The position numbers were made by a program, and so were the translations under genes. Source: Paractinoplanes tereljensis (lineage in GTDB: Bacteria; Actinomycetota; Actinomycetes; Mycobacteriales; Micromonosporaceae). From it: 64,000 bases of DNA. Numbering within the stretch: position 1 is the stretch's first letter; each line of letters starts with the position of its first letter. The stretch lies in the NCBI RefSeq assembly GCF_016862435.1, contig NZ_BOMY01000033.1:1-64000 (forward strand), in the 5' to 3' direction. The notes beneath the pieces are model-generated. The model did no database searches. It was given only the letters and a program-made list of their open reading frames with translations, and was not told the origin of the DNA. Below are positions 1 through 10,487 of this stretch, one piece after another.

Positions 1-1
1 G

Positions 2-36
2 AAAAGGCCCACCCGGGAAACCGGGTGGGCCTTTTT
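2..36. terminator. Intrinsic terminator, bidirectional
   Basis: A perfect 11-bp GC stem (6-16 with 21-31) closed by a GAAA tetraloop is flanked by AAAA at 2-5 and TTTTT at 32-36. It therefore has a U-tract on either strand. It lies 30 bases after the stop codon of the minus-strand histidine kinase and probably ends the Tad operon transcript, and perhaps also a plus-strand gene left of the window. Confidence 0.9.
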
Positions 37-65
37 GCTGCCCAAAAACAAATGGCCGAAATCGG

Positions 66-1736
66 CTATGCCGGCAGCAGCAGGCGAATGGTGGTTCCGC
101 CGCCGGGTGTGTCGCCGATGGTGATCGAGCCGTTGTGCCGGTCGACGATGCGGTGGCAGGTGGACAGGCCGATGCCGTGGCCTTTCCGGGAGGCCGGGTC
201 GACCATGGCGAACATCTCGAAGACTTTCTCACGCTGGTCCGGCGGGATTCCGATGCCATTGTCGGCGACCAGGATCGTCCAGCCGAAGTCGTTGCTCTCG
301 GCGGAGAGGACGATGCGGCAGGGCCGGTCCGGGGAGCGGTATTTCATCGCGTTGTCGATCAGGTTCTGCAGCAACTGACGCAGCAGGGTCTCGTCGCCCT
401 TGACGGTCGGCAGCTCGCCGGCGATGGAGACCTCGGCGCCGCTCGACTCGGTGATGGTGGTCAGGTCGGCCAGCACGTTGGTGATCACCTCGCCCAGCGC
501 CACCGGTTGTGGCACCAGCGGCGAGTGACCCGCGCGGGCGTACGCCAGAAGGGCCTGGACCAGCAGTTGCATGCGTTCGACCGCGCGGATTGCCCCGTCG
601 AGCCACTTCGTGGCGCGCGGGTCGAGGTCCTCGGCGTAACCGCTTGTCATCATCTCGAGGTAGCCGTGCGCGGCGGCCATCGGCCGCACCAGGTCGTGGC
701 TGACCGCGCCGGCGAACTGTTCCAGTTCCTCGTTGGAGCGGCGCAGCTCGGTGACCGCGGCGGCCAGTTGTTCGCCGCGGCTGGCCAGTTCCCGGTGGGC
801 GGCCTCGATCACCCGGCGGTGTTCCCGGTCGACGGTGACGTTGTTCATCGCGACCACGGCGCCGACCACCGCGCCGTCCTCGTCGTGCAGCCGGCGGGCC
901 GTACAGCTGAGGTCGACGTTGGGTTGTTCCGGCTTTTTGATCATCATTTCGGCGTCGTGGACCTCGCCCTCGCGGATCGCGCGGATGAGCGGGATCTCGG
1001 CGGGGGCCAGCCGGTGGGTTCCGGTGGCGTCGAACAACCCGAAGTGCTCGGGCAGATCCTCGGACGGCAGGCCGGGGGTGTCCTCGGTCCCGTGCCATTC
1101 GCGTGCCGCGCGGTTGAAGACGGTCAGCGAACCCTGTGCGTCGCAGGCCGCGATGCCGACGTCGATGGTCTCCAGCACGGTGGCGATGAACTTCTTGCTG
1201 CGCTCCCGGTCGCGAGCCAGCTCCGCCATCTGGCGGGCCTGCCGGCGGCGTTCGAACAGGGCCACCACGATGTCGGCCAGGTCGAGCATCCGGTTGATCT
1301 GCTCGGCGTTCAGCGTCCGGACCTTCTCGTCGAACACGCAGAGCGTGCCCAGGGCGTACCCGTCCGGGCTGACCAGGGGTGCGGAGGCGTAGAAGCGCAC
1401 CACGCCGAGCTGGCCGCTGACCCACGGGTTGTCGCGGTAGAGCGGGTGCTGGGTGGCGTCCGGCACGTGGACGAAGGCGCCCTTGCGGAACTCGACGTCG
1501 CACATCGACTCGCGCCGGGGCATGTTGGCGCGCTCGAACCCGACCGTGGTGAGCTGGCACTGCCGGGTCGCGTCGATCAGGTTGAGGGTGGCCTTGGGCA
1601 CCTCGGCGATCATGGCGGTGACCCGGACGACCGCCTCGAGCTCGTCGTCGGCGGGGGCGTCGAGCAGCTCGTACTCGTGCAGGACGGCGAGCCGGGCACC
1701 TTCGTTGCGGTTGCGTTCGAGAACACTCAGTGACAT
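66..1736 (-). CDS. GAF-PAS sensor histidine kinase
   Basis: A soluble 556-residue histidine kinase with no membrane segment. A GAF domain spans about residues 25-165, a PAS domain about 185-305, a HisKA helix has the phospho-acceptor His near residue 347 (SHDLVRP), and the HATPase domain shows N (LIDNAMKY), G1 (DNGIGIPP) and G2 (GHGIGLS) boxes. The layout resembles phytochrome-like kinases without a chromophore-binding PHY module. It is the last gene of the minus-strand Tad cluster, 16 bases after tadC. The natural partner in the window is the single-domain response regulator at 7857-8270; that pairing is inferred. The start ATG is preceded by a G-rich ribosome site. Confidence 0.9.
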   Translation of the reverse strand: MSLSVLERNRNEGARLAVLHEYELLDAPADDELEAVVRVTAMIAEVPKATLNLIDATRQCQLTTVGFERANMPRRESMCDVEFRKGAFVHVPDATQHPLYRDNPWVSGQLGVVRFYASAPLVSPDGYALGTLCVFDEKVRTLNAEQINRMLDLADIVVALFERRRQARQMAELARDRERSKKFIATVLETIDVGIAACDAQGSLTVFNRAAREWHGTEDTPGLPSEDLPEHFGLFDATGTHRLAPAEIPLIRAIREGEVHDAEMMIKKPEQPNVDLSCTARRLHDEDGAVVGAVVAMNNVTVDREHRRVIEAAHRELASRGEQLAAAVTELRRSNEELEQFAGAVSHDLVRPMAAAHGYLEMMTSGYAEDLDPRATKWLDGAIRAVERMQLLVQALLAYARAGHSPLVPQPVALGEVITNVLADLTTITESSGAEVSIAGELPTVKGDETLLRQLLQNLIDNAMKYRSPDRPCRIVLSAESNDFGWTILVADNGIGIPPDQREKVFEMFAMVDPASRKGHGIGLSTCHRIVDRHNGSITIGDTPGGGTTIRLLLPA

Positions 1737-1752
1737 AGCGACCCCCGTACGC

Positions 1753-2655
1753 CTAGAAGTTGGCCATGATGTTGAGGATCGCCGGGCCGAGCACGACCAC
1801 GAAGATCACCGGGAACAGGCAGAACAGCACCGGGAACAGCAGCTTGATGGCGACCTTCTGGGCCTTCTCCTCGGCTCGCTGGCGGCGGCGCAGGCGCTGG
1901 TCGGCGGCGTGCTCGCGGAGGATGCCGGCCACCGAGATGCCTAACTCGCCGGCCTGCACCAGCGCGGTGACCAGGCGCTTCAGGTCGCGGGAGGTGGTCC
2001 GGGCGGCGAGCGCGCGCAGGGCCTCGGTGCGGGCGACGCCGAGCTGCATCTCCTGCAGCAAGCGGCGTACCTCGTCCGGCATCGGGCCGCTGAGCATCTG
2101 GCCGACCTGGGACAGCGCCGCGTCCAGGCCGAGGCCGGCCTCGACCCCGATGACCAGGGCGTCCAGCACGTCGGGCAGGGACCGGGCGAGTTGCTGCTGG
2201 CGTTTCTCGCCGGCGTTGCGGACCAGGACCTCAGGCAGTACGAGGCCGATCAGGATGCCGCCGAGGATGCCGAGCAGGGCCTTGTCGGGGAAGGCCAGCC
2301 AGCCGAGCAGGGCGAAGAAGATCACCGCGAACATCCGGGCCTGGACCACCCGGTCGACCGGCCAGTTCGGCGGGTTGCCGGCGTAGTTGAGCTGCCGGGC
2401 CAGCCGCAGCTTCATGGCCGGCGGGGTGATCAGGTCGCCGGTCTTCTGGAAGAACCAGACAAGCGTGGGCCGGGCCCGGTTGTAGAGGCTGGGCTTGGGC
2501 GGCCGGGTGTCGGTGATCCGGTTCTCGCCGAACTCCGACAGGATGCGCAGCATGCGCTCGCGCTGGGTGGGCGGGATGCCGACGGCGACGACGGCCGCCG
2601 ACAACGCCAGCGCCGCGCAGATGGCGGCGAGGGCGAGGAGCGTGGACGCGCCCAC
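1753..2655 (-). CDS. tadC: Tad pilus inner-membrane platform protein TadC
   Basis: A 300-residue type II secretion F-domain protein. It has an N-terminal membrane helix, two helices around residues 100-140, the cytoplasmic T2SSF helical domain (about 150-270) and a C-terminal helix (LLFPVLFCLFPVIFVVVLG). TadC and TadB form the membrane platform on which the TadA ATPase assembles Flp pilins. The start is GTG at 2655, four bases after the tadB stop, so it is translated with tadB. Confidence 0.92.
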   Translation of the reverse strand: MGASTLLALAAICAALALSAAVVAVGIPPTQRERMLRILSEFGENRITDTRPPKPSLYNRARPTLVWFFQKTGDLITPPAMKLRLARQLNYAGNPPNWPVDRVVQARMFAVIFFALLGWLAFPDKALLGILGGILIGLVLPEVLVRNAGEKRQQQLARSLPDVLDALVIGVEAGLGLDAALSQVGQMLSGPMPDEVRRLLQEMQLGVARTEALRALAARTTSRDLKRLVTALVQAGELGISVAGILREHAADQRLRRRQRAEEKAQKVAIKLLFPVLFCLFPVIFVVVLGPAILNIMANF

Positions 2656-2659
2656 CGGG

Positions 2660-3621
2660 TCAGACCTCGATCTTCACGGCGATGCGGAGCCAGACGATGC
2701 CGACGGTCATCAGGAAGACGGCGAGGCCGATCATGGCCCAGCCCAGCGGTTCCTGGTAGAGCGGTGCGATGTAGCCGGGCCGCATGATGGTCAGCGTGAT
2801 CGCGGTGAACACCGGCAGGGCCATCAGGACGTACGCCGACATCCGCCCCTCGGCCGACAGGGTCTGCACCTGGCGGCGCAGGTAGGCACGGTCCCGCATG
2901 GTGTCCGCGGTGGTCTGCATGACGTCGGCCAGGCTGCCGCCGACCTCACGCTGCAGCCGCAGCGCCATCACCAGCCAGTTCATCTCGCTGCTGCCGGTGC
3001 GTTCGCCGACGCGCTGCATGGCGTCCTCGAACTCGCCGCTGATCCGGGACTCGGACAGGGCGCGGCTGAACTCCTCGGCGACCGGGCCCTCGTCGTCGCG
3101 GACCGCGGCCTCGACCGACTGCTGCAGGGTGAAGCCGGCCCGCAGCGAGCTGAGCACCAGGCCGAGCATGTTGGGCAGTTCGTCGGAGAAGCGCGCCCGG
3201 CGGCGCTTGACCATCGTCTTCAGGATGACCGGGGGCAGGACGAAGCCGAGGACGAGGCCGGCCGGGAGCGCCAGGAGCATCGGCAGCAGCAAGGCGAGCA
3301 GCAGGAACCCGGCGATCGCGCACAGGAACCGCAGCCACAGCCACTCGGTCGGCTTGGGGGTGCCGCTGAGCTGTTCGAGCAGGGCCTCGCTGCGGGCCGC
3401 GTACCGGGTCAGGATGGGCGACTCTTCGACGATCTGGCCGCCGACCGACAGGATCTGGCGGAGCGGCGGATCGCCCTTCTTGCGCTCGATGTGGGTGAAG
3501 ACCTTGAGCGAGGCGATCCGGCGCTGCTCGGGGGTGCGCCCGAAGATCAGGTCGAGGATCACCCAGACGACCAGGAACGTCGCGCCGGCCGCGGTGAACA
3601 GGGCGAACAGGCCCCAGCCGG

Positions 3622-3628
<7 letters not shown>
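2660..3628 (-). CDS. tadB: Tad pilus inner-membrane platform protein TadB
   Basis: A 322-residue type II secretion F-domain protein with paired membrane helices near the N-terminus (residues 5-28) and at about 90-125, a cytoplasmic T2SSF domain (about 150-280; DELPNMLGLVLSSLRAG is characteristic) and a C-terminal helix pair. It overlaps the end of tadA by 7 bases and is followed closely by tadC. It is the partner platform subunit of TadC. Confidence 0.92.
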
Positions 3629-5003
<1,375 letters not shown>

Positions 5004-5007
<4 letters not shown>

Positions 5008-6185
5008 CGGTTTGCCTTTCCGGACCGGGAGAAGAACCGCCGTTTCTGCGTGTCGGCGGTCTTGGTGCCGGTGCACAGGTCGGCCAGGCGGCCGATGGCC
5101 GCGCTGAACGGGTGCGCCGGGTTGGTCAGGTAGAGCGGTTCGGCCCGGTTGACCGAGATGGTCACCTCGCGGCTGGACGGGACGTGCACGGCGAACGGGA
5201 TGCCGACCGCTTCCTCGATGTCGGCGGCGGTGAGGCCCACCTCGGTGTTGGAGCGGTTGAAGACCAGCAGCCGGCGGTCCTTGGAGTAGTCGAGCATGTC
5301 GAACATCTCCACGGTCAGCCGCACGCTCTTGAGGGTGGGCAGGTCGGGCGTGACGATCGGGATCAGCCAGTCGGAGATGTCCAGGGCGGCCAGCACCTGG
5401 TCGGTGACCAGCGCCGGGGTGTCCACCACGATGAAGTCGTAGTTGGGCCGGGCCAGGTCGAGGATCTCCACCACCAGTTCCCGGCGTACGTGCTCACCCT
5501 GGGCCGGCCCGGACGGGGCCAGCAGTACGTCGATGCCGTTCTTGTAGGGGGTGATGATCGAACGCAGGCCCGGTTCGTCGAGCCGGCCGGCCATCGCGAT
5601 CGCGCCCGCGATGTTCCGCTCGGGCGGCAGCTTCAACATGATCGCGACGTCGCCGAACTGCAGGTCCAGGTCGACAAGCAGCACCCGGCGGCCACCACCG
5701 GCGGCGAGCGCGGTGGCCAGGTTGACCGCGATCACCGAGCGGCCGCAGCCGCCCTTGCCGGCGAAGATCGTGATGACCCGGCCGTACGGGGTCTGCTCGG
5801 AGTTGGTGCGCAGGGTGGTGCCGAGCGCCTTGGACAGGTCGACCGAGCGGGACGAGGCGTTGCGCAGCCCGTCCCAGTCCGATTCCTCGACCACCTCGCG
5901 CACCCCGGCGCGCAGGCAGCGCAGCACGTCGACCGGATCCAGCTCCCGGCGCACCAGCACCACGCCGATCAGCGGGCGCTGCAGCCGCTGGTACGCGGTG
6001 AACATCAGCACCTCGTCCAGCGGCACGGTGGCACCGACCACGACCAGCAGCGTCTCCGGGTAGCGCGGCAGGTGCGCCTCGAGGTCGGCCATGCTGTGCA
6101 CGATGTCGCAGCCGATGGACTGGAACTGCGGGCCGACCTGGGCCAGCCGCTCCCGGTCGGGTTCCAGGTAGACGTAGAGGCTCAC
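5004..6185 (-). CDS. cpaE: CpaE/TadZ-like pilus localisation ATPase
   Basis: A 393-residue protein with a degenerate receiver-like N-terminal domain (about 1-120) and a MinD/ParA-type ATPase domain. CpaE/TadZ proteins place the Tad machine in the cell. The deviant Walker A reads GKGGCGRS near residue 142: the signature N-terminal Lys is kept, but the usual GK[ST] Lys is Arg. Walker A' (LLVDLDLQFGD) and a Walker B-like segment (DFIVVDTPALV) are present. It starts with GTG 6185 overlapping the cpaB stop. Confidence 0.9.
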
Positions 6186-6985
6186 GATTCGGCGTCCGGG
6201 GTCGGGGTGACACTGGGGGTGGCTGACGTGCTCGGTGCCGGCACGCTGACCAGGCCTAGGTGCAGTTCGCCGCTGTTGTAGCCGTTGACCAGGCGGGACC
6301 CCTCAGACGGGGTGACCGCGACGGTGACCACGTACCGGTCCAGGTCCTGGGGTGCCACGGTGGCGGTCCCGGCCACCACGGTCGGCAGGACCGTCCCGCC
6401 GGCGCTGGTGCTCGGGGTCGGCGTCGCGCTTGTCGGCACCGGCCGCTCACCGACGCTGATCACGGTGGCCTTCGCGACGATCACGGTGGTCTTCTGGTTG
6501 CGGCGGTAGAGGCCGGTCTGCTCGGTGAGCCAGATGGTGACCGCGGCGCCCTTGTCGACGTTGCCGGCGACCTGGCGGGCGATGGTGAGCTCGACGCTGA
6601 CCGCGATCTTCCCGGACGGGAGCACGAACGTCGGCGACGGGCTCGGGGTGGCCGGTGCCGGGTGCTTGAACTGCCCCGACAACAGCATCTGGTCGGGTTG
6701 CAGCGCGGCGTTCAGGGTCAGCTTGTCGTACGACGAGTCGAGCGAGGTGATCGCGCCGGACGGGACGGCCCGGGCGGGCATCAGCACCTTCCGCACGAGG
6801 CTCTTGGTGCGGATGTCGGCGCCGGTGGTGTCGACCGGGATGGCGGCGGTGGCCAGCAGCACCCAGGTGCCCTCGGCGCCGTCGAGTGCGCGTTTGTCGG
6901 CGCCGTGCCCGTAGGCGACGACCGCTGTGGCGCTGAACCCGGCCAGCACGAATGCGGCCAGTAGAAGAATGATGCGTCGGCGCAT
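6182..6985 (-). CDS. cpaB: Flp pilus assembly protein CpaB (SAF domain)
   Basis: A 267-residue protein with one N-terminal membrane anchor (residues 4-25), an SAF-type domain (about 45-105) and an RcpC/CpaB body with low-complexity Pro/Ser/Thr stretches (ATPSPSPTF; SATPTPSTSAGG). CpaB-like proteins act in the envelope part of Tad pili. Gram-positives lack the secretin, so its exact role here is unclear. A ribosome site (GAGGGGG) precedes ATG 6985, and its stop overlaps the GTG of cpaE. Confidence 0.85.
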   Translation of the reverse strand: MRRRIILLLAAFVLAGFSATAVVAYGHGADKRALDGAEGTWVLLATAAIPVDTTGADIRTKSLVRKVLMPARAVPSGAITSLDSSYDKLTLNAALQPDQMLLSGQFKHPAPATPSPSPTFVLPSGKIAVSVELTIARQVAGNVDKGAAVTIWLTEQTGLYRRNQKTTVIVAKATVISVGERPVPTSATPTPSTSAGGTVLPTVVAGTATVAPQDLDRYVVTVAVTPSEGSRLVNGYNSGELHLGLVSVPAPSTSATPSVTPTPDAES

Positions 6986-7087
6986 TCCGCGTCCCCCTCT
7001 CGTCAGCCGATCAGCCCAGCGGGCATGATCCCGCGATACCGATTCTGGTGGCCGATGGCGCCGACGGGGGCGAATCCGACGATGTGC

Positions 7088-7525
7088 CTATCCGAGACAT
7101 GCCATCACACCGGTCGCGGAGAGGGTGATGTTCATGGGATTGCTCTGGAACAGCTTGATCACGGTGTAGAGCGGGGTGATCGGGGTGAAGGCCCGCTGCA
7201 CCGTGAGGGTCGAGTTGGCGGTCGCCGTCGACGATGGGGTGCAGGCCGTGGTGGTGGTGTAGGTGACTCCGGTAGCGGAGCCGAAGGTCGAGACGACCTG
7301 GTTCTGCATGTCCGAGGCGGTGCCGTTCAGCGCGCCCACCCGAGCGCCTTCCCGCACCGCCTCGGTCAGCTGGATCTGTTGCTGCATCACCCGGCCGAAA
7401 TCGATCAGGCCGAAGACCAGCAGCAGCAGGACCGGTAGCACCAGAGCCAGCTCCACCGCCGCCGCGCCCTCATCGCCCCGGTGCGTTCGCGTACCGGGGC
7501 GATGGTGGGGTCGGCAAGTAGGCAT
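7088..7525 (-). CDS. tadE: TadE-like pseudopilin
   Basis: A 145-residue protein beginning at ATG 7525, 23 bases after the flp stop. The N-terminus holds a prepilin-like site (DEG followed by AAAVEL) and one hydrophobic helix (about residues 22-45), then an extracellular domain with two cysteines (TACTPS and MACLG). This is the TadE-like architecture of minor pseudopilins. The frame is open for another 393 bases upstream, but that part crosses flp in another frame and is not coding. No TadF/TadG partner follows. Confidence 0.85.
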   Translation of the reverse strand: MPTCRPHHRPGTRTHRGDEGAAAVELALVLPVLLLLVFGLIDFGRVMQQQIQLTEAVREGARVGALNGTASDMQNQVVSTFGSATGVTYTTTTACTPSSTATANSTLTVQRAFTPITPLYTVIKLFQSNPMNITLSATGVMACLG

Positions 7526-7548
7526 GGATCCGGCTACCCGTCCTTCGA

Positions 7549-7728
7549 TCAGAACTTCGTGGTGAGGTTCTTGAAGACGTCGCTGAGGTGGGTGCCGAAC
7601 GCCGACACGCCGACGATGATCACGATGGCGATGAACGTCACCAGCAGGCCGTACTCGACGGCGGTGGCACCCTCGTCGTTGCTGAAGCGGGCGCGGAGGT
7701 AAGCGGCGATCGCGTTGATGTTCGGCAT
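7549..7728 (-). CDS. flp: Flp major pilin
   Basis: A 59-residue Flp-type pilin. It starts at ATG 7728 behind ribosome site GGGGAGC and ends at TGA 7549. It has the charged leader MPNINAIAAYLRARFSNDEG, then ATAVEYGLL, the conserved Flp motif with the prepilin peptidase cut expected after the Gly, then one hydrophobic helix (VTFIAIVIIVGVSAF). It is the first pilus gene of the cluster and the structural subunit. No TadV/CpaA prepilin peptidase gene is present in the window, so that enzyme must lie elsewhere. Confidence 0.93.
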   Translation of the reverse strand: MPNINAIAAYLRARFSNDEGATAVEYGLLVTFIAIVIIVGVSAFGTHLSDVFKNLTTKF

Positions 7729-7856
7729 GTGTTGCTCCCCTGGTCGTAACCTCGGCCACCGCCTCTCGGTGACCGTCTCGTACGCCAGTAGGTATCGGGA
7801 TTCCCGGCCGCCGCTTGAGGCCGATTCGGGCCGATACGGTGGCTAACGACAGGTAA

Positions 7857-8270
7857 TCAGGGTGCCGGAGCGTTGCTGTGCCGAGCGAGCACGGAACGGA
7901 GCGTTCCGGCGAGCACATCGGTGGTGAAAGGCTTCGCGATGAAGGGCGATCCGGCCTTGATCAAACCCTTCTTGATCGCGATGTCCTGCGGGATGCCGGA
8001 GATGTAGACGATCTCCATCCCGGGCCGGATCGAGGCGGCCGAGCGGGCCAGTTCACCGCCCGAGACGCCGGGCAGACCGAGGTCGGTCAGCAGCACGTCG
8101 ATGGTGCCGTCGAAGACCCGGCAGGTGGTGATGGCGGTGACCGCGTCGTTGGCGACCAGCGCGGTGAACCCGCGCATCTCCAGCATCTGGGTGGTCATCT
8201 CGCGCAGGTCGTCATCGTCCTCGACGAGAAGGACGACCGGTCCGGTCGGTGTCGTCGACGTGTTCCACAT
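7857..8270 (-). CDS. Single-domain response regulator
   Basis: A 137-residue CheY-like receiver with no output domain. It has the acidic pair EDDDD near residue 17, the phospho-acceptor Asp63 (LLTDLGLPG), the conserved Ser region and Lys (FIAKPF). It begins at ATG 8270 with an unusually strong ribosome site (GAGGAGGGG), which is locked in a perfect hairpin (see 8273-8310). It lies 129 bases upstream of flp on the same strand and may pair with the kinase at 66-1736 to control pilus assembly or signalling; that is inference from position. Confidence 0.88.
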   Translation of the reverse strand: MWNTSTTPTGPVVLLVEDDDDLREMTTQMLEMRGFTALVANDAVTAITTCRVFDGTIDVLLTDLGLPGVSGGELARSAASIRPGMEIVYISGIPQDIAIKKGLIKAGSPFIAKPFTTDVLAGTLRSVLARHSNAPAP

Positions 8271-8272
8271 GG

Positions 8273-8310
8273 CCCCTCCTCGCTCGTCACGCTAGCGAGT
8301 CGAGGAGGGG
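8273..8310 (-). promoter_or_regulatory. Hairpin sequestering the response-regulator ribosome site
   Basis: The bases 8273-8282 (CCCCTCCTCG) are exactly complementary to 8301-8310 (CGAGGAGGGG), with a smaller inner pairing (CGCT/AGCG). On the minus-strand transcript the 3' arm is the Shine-Dalgarno sequence of the response regulator, two bases from its ATG, and the 5' arm is a perfect anti-Shine-Dalgarno. Translation would require opening of the stem by a ribosome, protein or ligand. Confidence 0.6.
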
Positions 8311-8337
8311 CAGCGTCGCAAATCGGGCAAATGTCCG

Positions 8338-9252
8338 TCAGTTGGCCTCGGCGCGCCCAAGCCGCCAGTAACCCATGAACGCGACCGAGCGGCGGTCGAC
8401 GCCGCACTCGCTGACCAGGTGGCGGCGCAGCGTCTTGATCACCGCGGCCTCGCCGGCCAGCCAGGCGTAGAACTTGCTGACGTCGGCGACCTGTTCCGGG
8501 ACCTCCCAGAGCAGTTCCTCGTCGACGTCGACGTCCTCGAGGTCGGTTGCTTGAGTTTTAAGAAAATCGTCGCCCAGTAGGCGGCGCACCGCGGCGTGCA
8601 TGGCCGGGATCAGCTTCGCGCCGTGCGCGGCGCCGTCGCGGCCCAGCCAGGTGACCCGCACCCCGGCCGGGGCGACCAGGTCGAGCACGTCGCCGGAGTC
8701 GGGCACCTCGAGCAGGGCCTCGCCGGTGGCGTCGGCCGGCAGGCCGGCCAGGATCGAGGAGATGGCCGGCACCGCGGTCTCGTCGCCGCCCAGCAGGATG
8801 CACTCGGCGTGCGCGGGCGGGTGGAAGTCGATGCCACCGTGCACGCCGTCGTGATCGGCGTTGGGGCCCATGATGAACATGGTCGAGCCGGGGACGGCCT
8901 CGACGACCCAGCGGGAGGCCGGGCCGTGCACGCCGTGCAGCACCATGTCGACGTCGATCTCGCGCAGCTCGGGGCGGACCGCGCGGATCGTGTAGGTGCG
9001 GATCGGGTTGCGCCGCTCGTCGTCCAGCTCACGCCACTGCGTGTACCAGTCCTCGCCGGTCGGCAGGTGCTCGTGGCCGGTGCCGGGCAGCGGCGGGATC
9101 AGCTTGATCCGCTGGTCGAAGCCGTTGTCGGCGAACCGGTCGAGGTCATCACCGGTAAAGGTGACTCGCACGAAGCTCGGGCTGAGCCGCTGCACGGCCC
9201 GCACCTCGGTCGAGAAGAAGCGCCACGGCTGGACGGACACGCTCTGAGTCAC
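8338..9252 (-). CDS. Siderophore-interacting protein (FAD ferric reductase)
   Basis: A 304-residue SIP-family flavoprotein (ViuB/YqjH type) expected to reduce ferric siderophores in the cytoplasm. An FAD-binding barrel includes RTYTIR near residue 90, followed by the C-terminal SIP domain (LLGGDETAVPAI, then FYAWLAGEAAVIKTLRRHL). The GTG at 9252 has an excellent ribosome site (AGGAGGTAAG) and the family's usual beginning, so it is preferred over upstream ATG codons that fall inside the iron box. Expression is probably iron-repressed through that box. Confidence 0.92.
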   Translation of the reverse strand: MTQSVSVQPWRFFSTEVRAVQRLSPSFVRVTFTGDDLDRFADNGFDQRIKLIPPLPGTGHEHLPTGEDWYTQWRELDDERRNPIRTYTIRAVRPELREIDVDMVLHGVHGPASRWVVEAVPGSTMFIMGPNADHDGVHGGIDFHPPAHAECILLGGDETAVPAISSILAGLPADATGEALLEVPDSGDVLDLVAPAGVRVTWLGRDGAAHGAKLIPAMHAAVRRLLGDDFLKTQATDLEDVDVDEELLWEVPEQVADVSKFYAWLAGEAAVIKTLRRHLVSECGVDRRSVAFMGYWRLGRAEAN

Positions 9253-9268
9253 CCTCTTACCTCCTGTT

Positions 9269-9287
9269 TTAGGCATGCCTAACCTAA
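9269..9287. promoter_or_regulatory. DtxR/IdeR-type iron box
   Basis: The sequence TTAGGCATGCCTAACCTAA matches the known 19-bp DtxR/IdeR operator (TTAGGTTAGSCTAACCTAA) at 16 positions. It lies 17 bases upstream of the SIP start codon, where repressor binding would block transcription when iron is plentiful. It also lies upstream of the divergent GH5 gene, though its effect there is uncertain. Confidence 0.85.
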
Positions 9288-9353
9288 CATGAGGCTGCTT
9301 TGTCGCCTGAACCGGCGATGCGCGGGCCACCGAGGGCCGTCCATTCTGGACGG

Positions 9354-10487
9354 GTGCGCTGGTTCCGGGTCGTGCCTGTCCTGCTCCTCCTCGCCGGGTG
9401 TACCGCTACCGCACCCCCGACGCCGGCCCCGCCGGAGCCGATCGACGCCATCACGATCGCGGGCAACCAGTTCGTCGACAAAAACGGCAAAACGCTCAAA
9501 CTGCGGGGCTTCAACCTTTCCGGTGCCGAATACGCCTGCATCGAGGGGGACGGCTTCTTCGACACCGCCGACGGCCGGGCGCCCGGCGACAAGATCCTCG
9601 AGGCGATGCGCGGGTGGGGTCAGGCCAACGCGGTTCGCGTACCTCTCAATGAGCAGTGCTGGCTCGGCCTGCCGGCCGCGCCGCCGGCCTTCGCCGGCGA
9701 GAAATACCGGGCCGAGGTGAGTGATTTTGTCCGGCGGCTCAACGCGTACGGCTTCGTGGCCATCCTCGACCTGCACCGCAGCGCCCCGGCCGACGGCGTC
9801 TCGCGGGAGCAGGAACCGATGCCCGACCGCGACCACAGCCCGGCCTTCTGGCAGTCGGTGGCCAGCACGGTCCGCACCGGCGCGGTGGTGTTCGACCTGT
9901 TCAACGAACCGTTCCCGTTCTCCGAGCCGGACACCGAGCGGGCCCGGCAGTGCTGGCGGGACGGCTGTGCCCAGCAGTCGGTGAACACCGGGAAGGAGTA
10001 TCAGGCGGCCGGGATGACCGAGCTGGTCGCCGCGGTCCGGGGCACCGGTTCGCGCACCCCGCTGCTGGCCGGCGGCATCTTCTGGGCCGAGAAGATGGAC
10101 GGCTGGCTGAAGTACCGGCCCGAGGACCCGGCCGGGCAGCTCGGCGCGTCGTTCCATGCCTACTCGTTCAACACCTACTGCATGTCGCCCGAGTGCTACG
10201 ACCGGGACCTCAAGCCGATCATGGCGACGGTGCCGCTGCTGGCCGGCGAGGTCGGCCCGTCTCTGCGCTCCGGGAAGGACGACGTCGACCGGGACTGCCC
10301 GGCGCGGGCCGTCCGCTCGGGTGGCTGGTCGGCGGAGACCCTCGACTGGTTCGACCGCAACGGCGCGAGCTGGACGGCGTGGAGCTGGAATCCGTGGGGC
10401 GACTGCTGGTCACTGACGAAGGACTGGGGCGGCGAGCCGACGTCCGCGTGGGGTAAGGAGCTGAGACGTCGACTCGCCGCGTCTTAG
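9354..10487 (+). CDS. Secreted GH5 endoglucanase-like lipoprotein
   Basis: A GH5-family (cellulase superfamily) protein, about 377 residues, with a lipoprotein signal (VPVLLLLAGC). The proposed acid/base Glu is near residue 185 (FDLFNEPFP) and the nucleophile Glu near residue 299 (LLAGEVGPS); RVPLNEQCW and LDLHRSAP are typical GH5 strand ends. The start is uncertain: GTG 9354 gives a compact signal peptide, while in-frame ATG 9318 or TTG 9300 would lengthen it. It converges on the exopolysaccharide operon with overlapping stop codons. It could trim a beta-glucan part of the exported polymer or attack plant cellulose; the substrate is not determined by sequence. Confidence 0.85.
   Translation: MRWFRVVPVLLLLAGCTATAPPTPAPPEPIDAITIAGNQFVDKNGKTLKLRGFNLSGAEYACIEGDGFFDTADGRAPGDKILEAMRGWGQANAVRVPLNEQCWLGLPAAPPAFAGEKYRAEVSDFVRRLNAYGFVAILDLHRSAPADGVSREQEPMPDRDHSPAFWQSVASTVRTGAVVFDLFNEPFPFSEPDTERARQCWRDGCAQQSVNTGKEYQAAGMTELVAAVRGTGSRTPLLAGGIFWAEKMDGWLKYRPEDPAGQLGASFHAYSFNTYCMSPECYDRDLKPIMATVPLLAGEVGPSLRSGKDDVDRDCPARAVRSGGWSAETLDWFDRNGASWTAWSWNPWGDCWSLTKDWGGEPTSAWGKELRRRLAAS

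Noticed and set aside
135..1733. Long plus-strand frame opposite the histidine kinase
   Set aside because: It is antisense to clear HisKA/HATPase motifs and has an Arg/Gly/Val-rich, low-complexity translation typical of GC-rich shadow frames.
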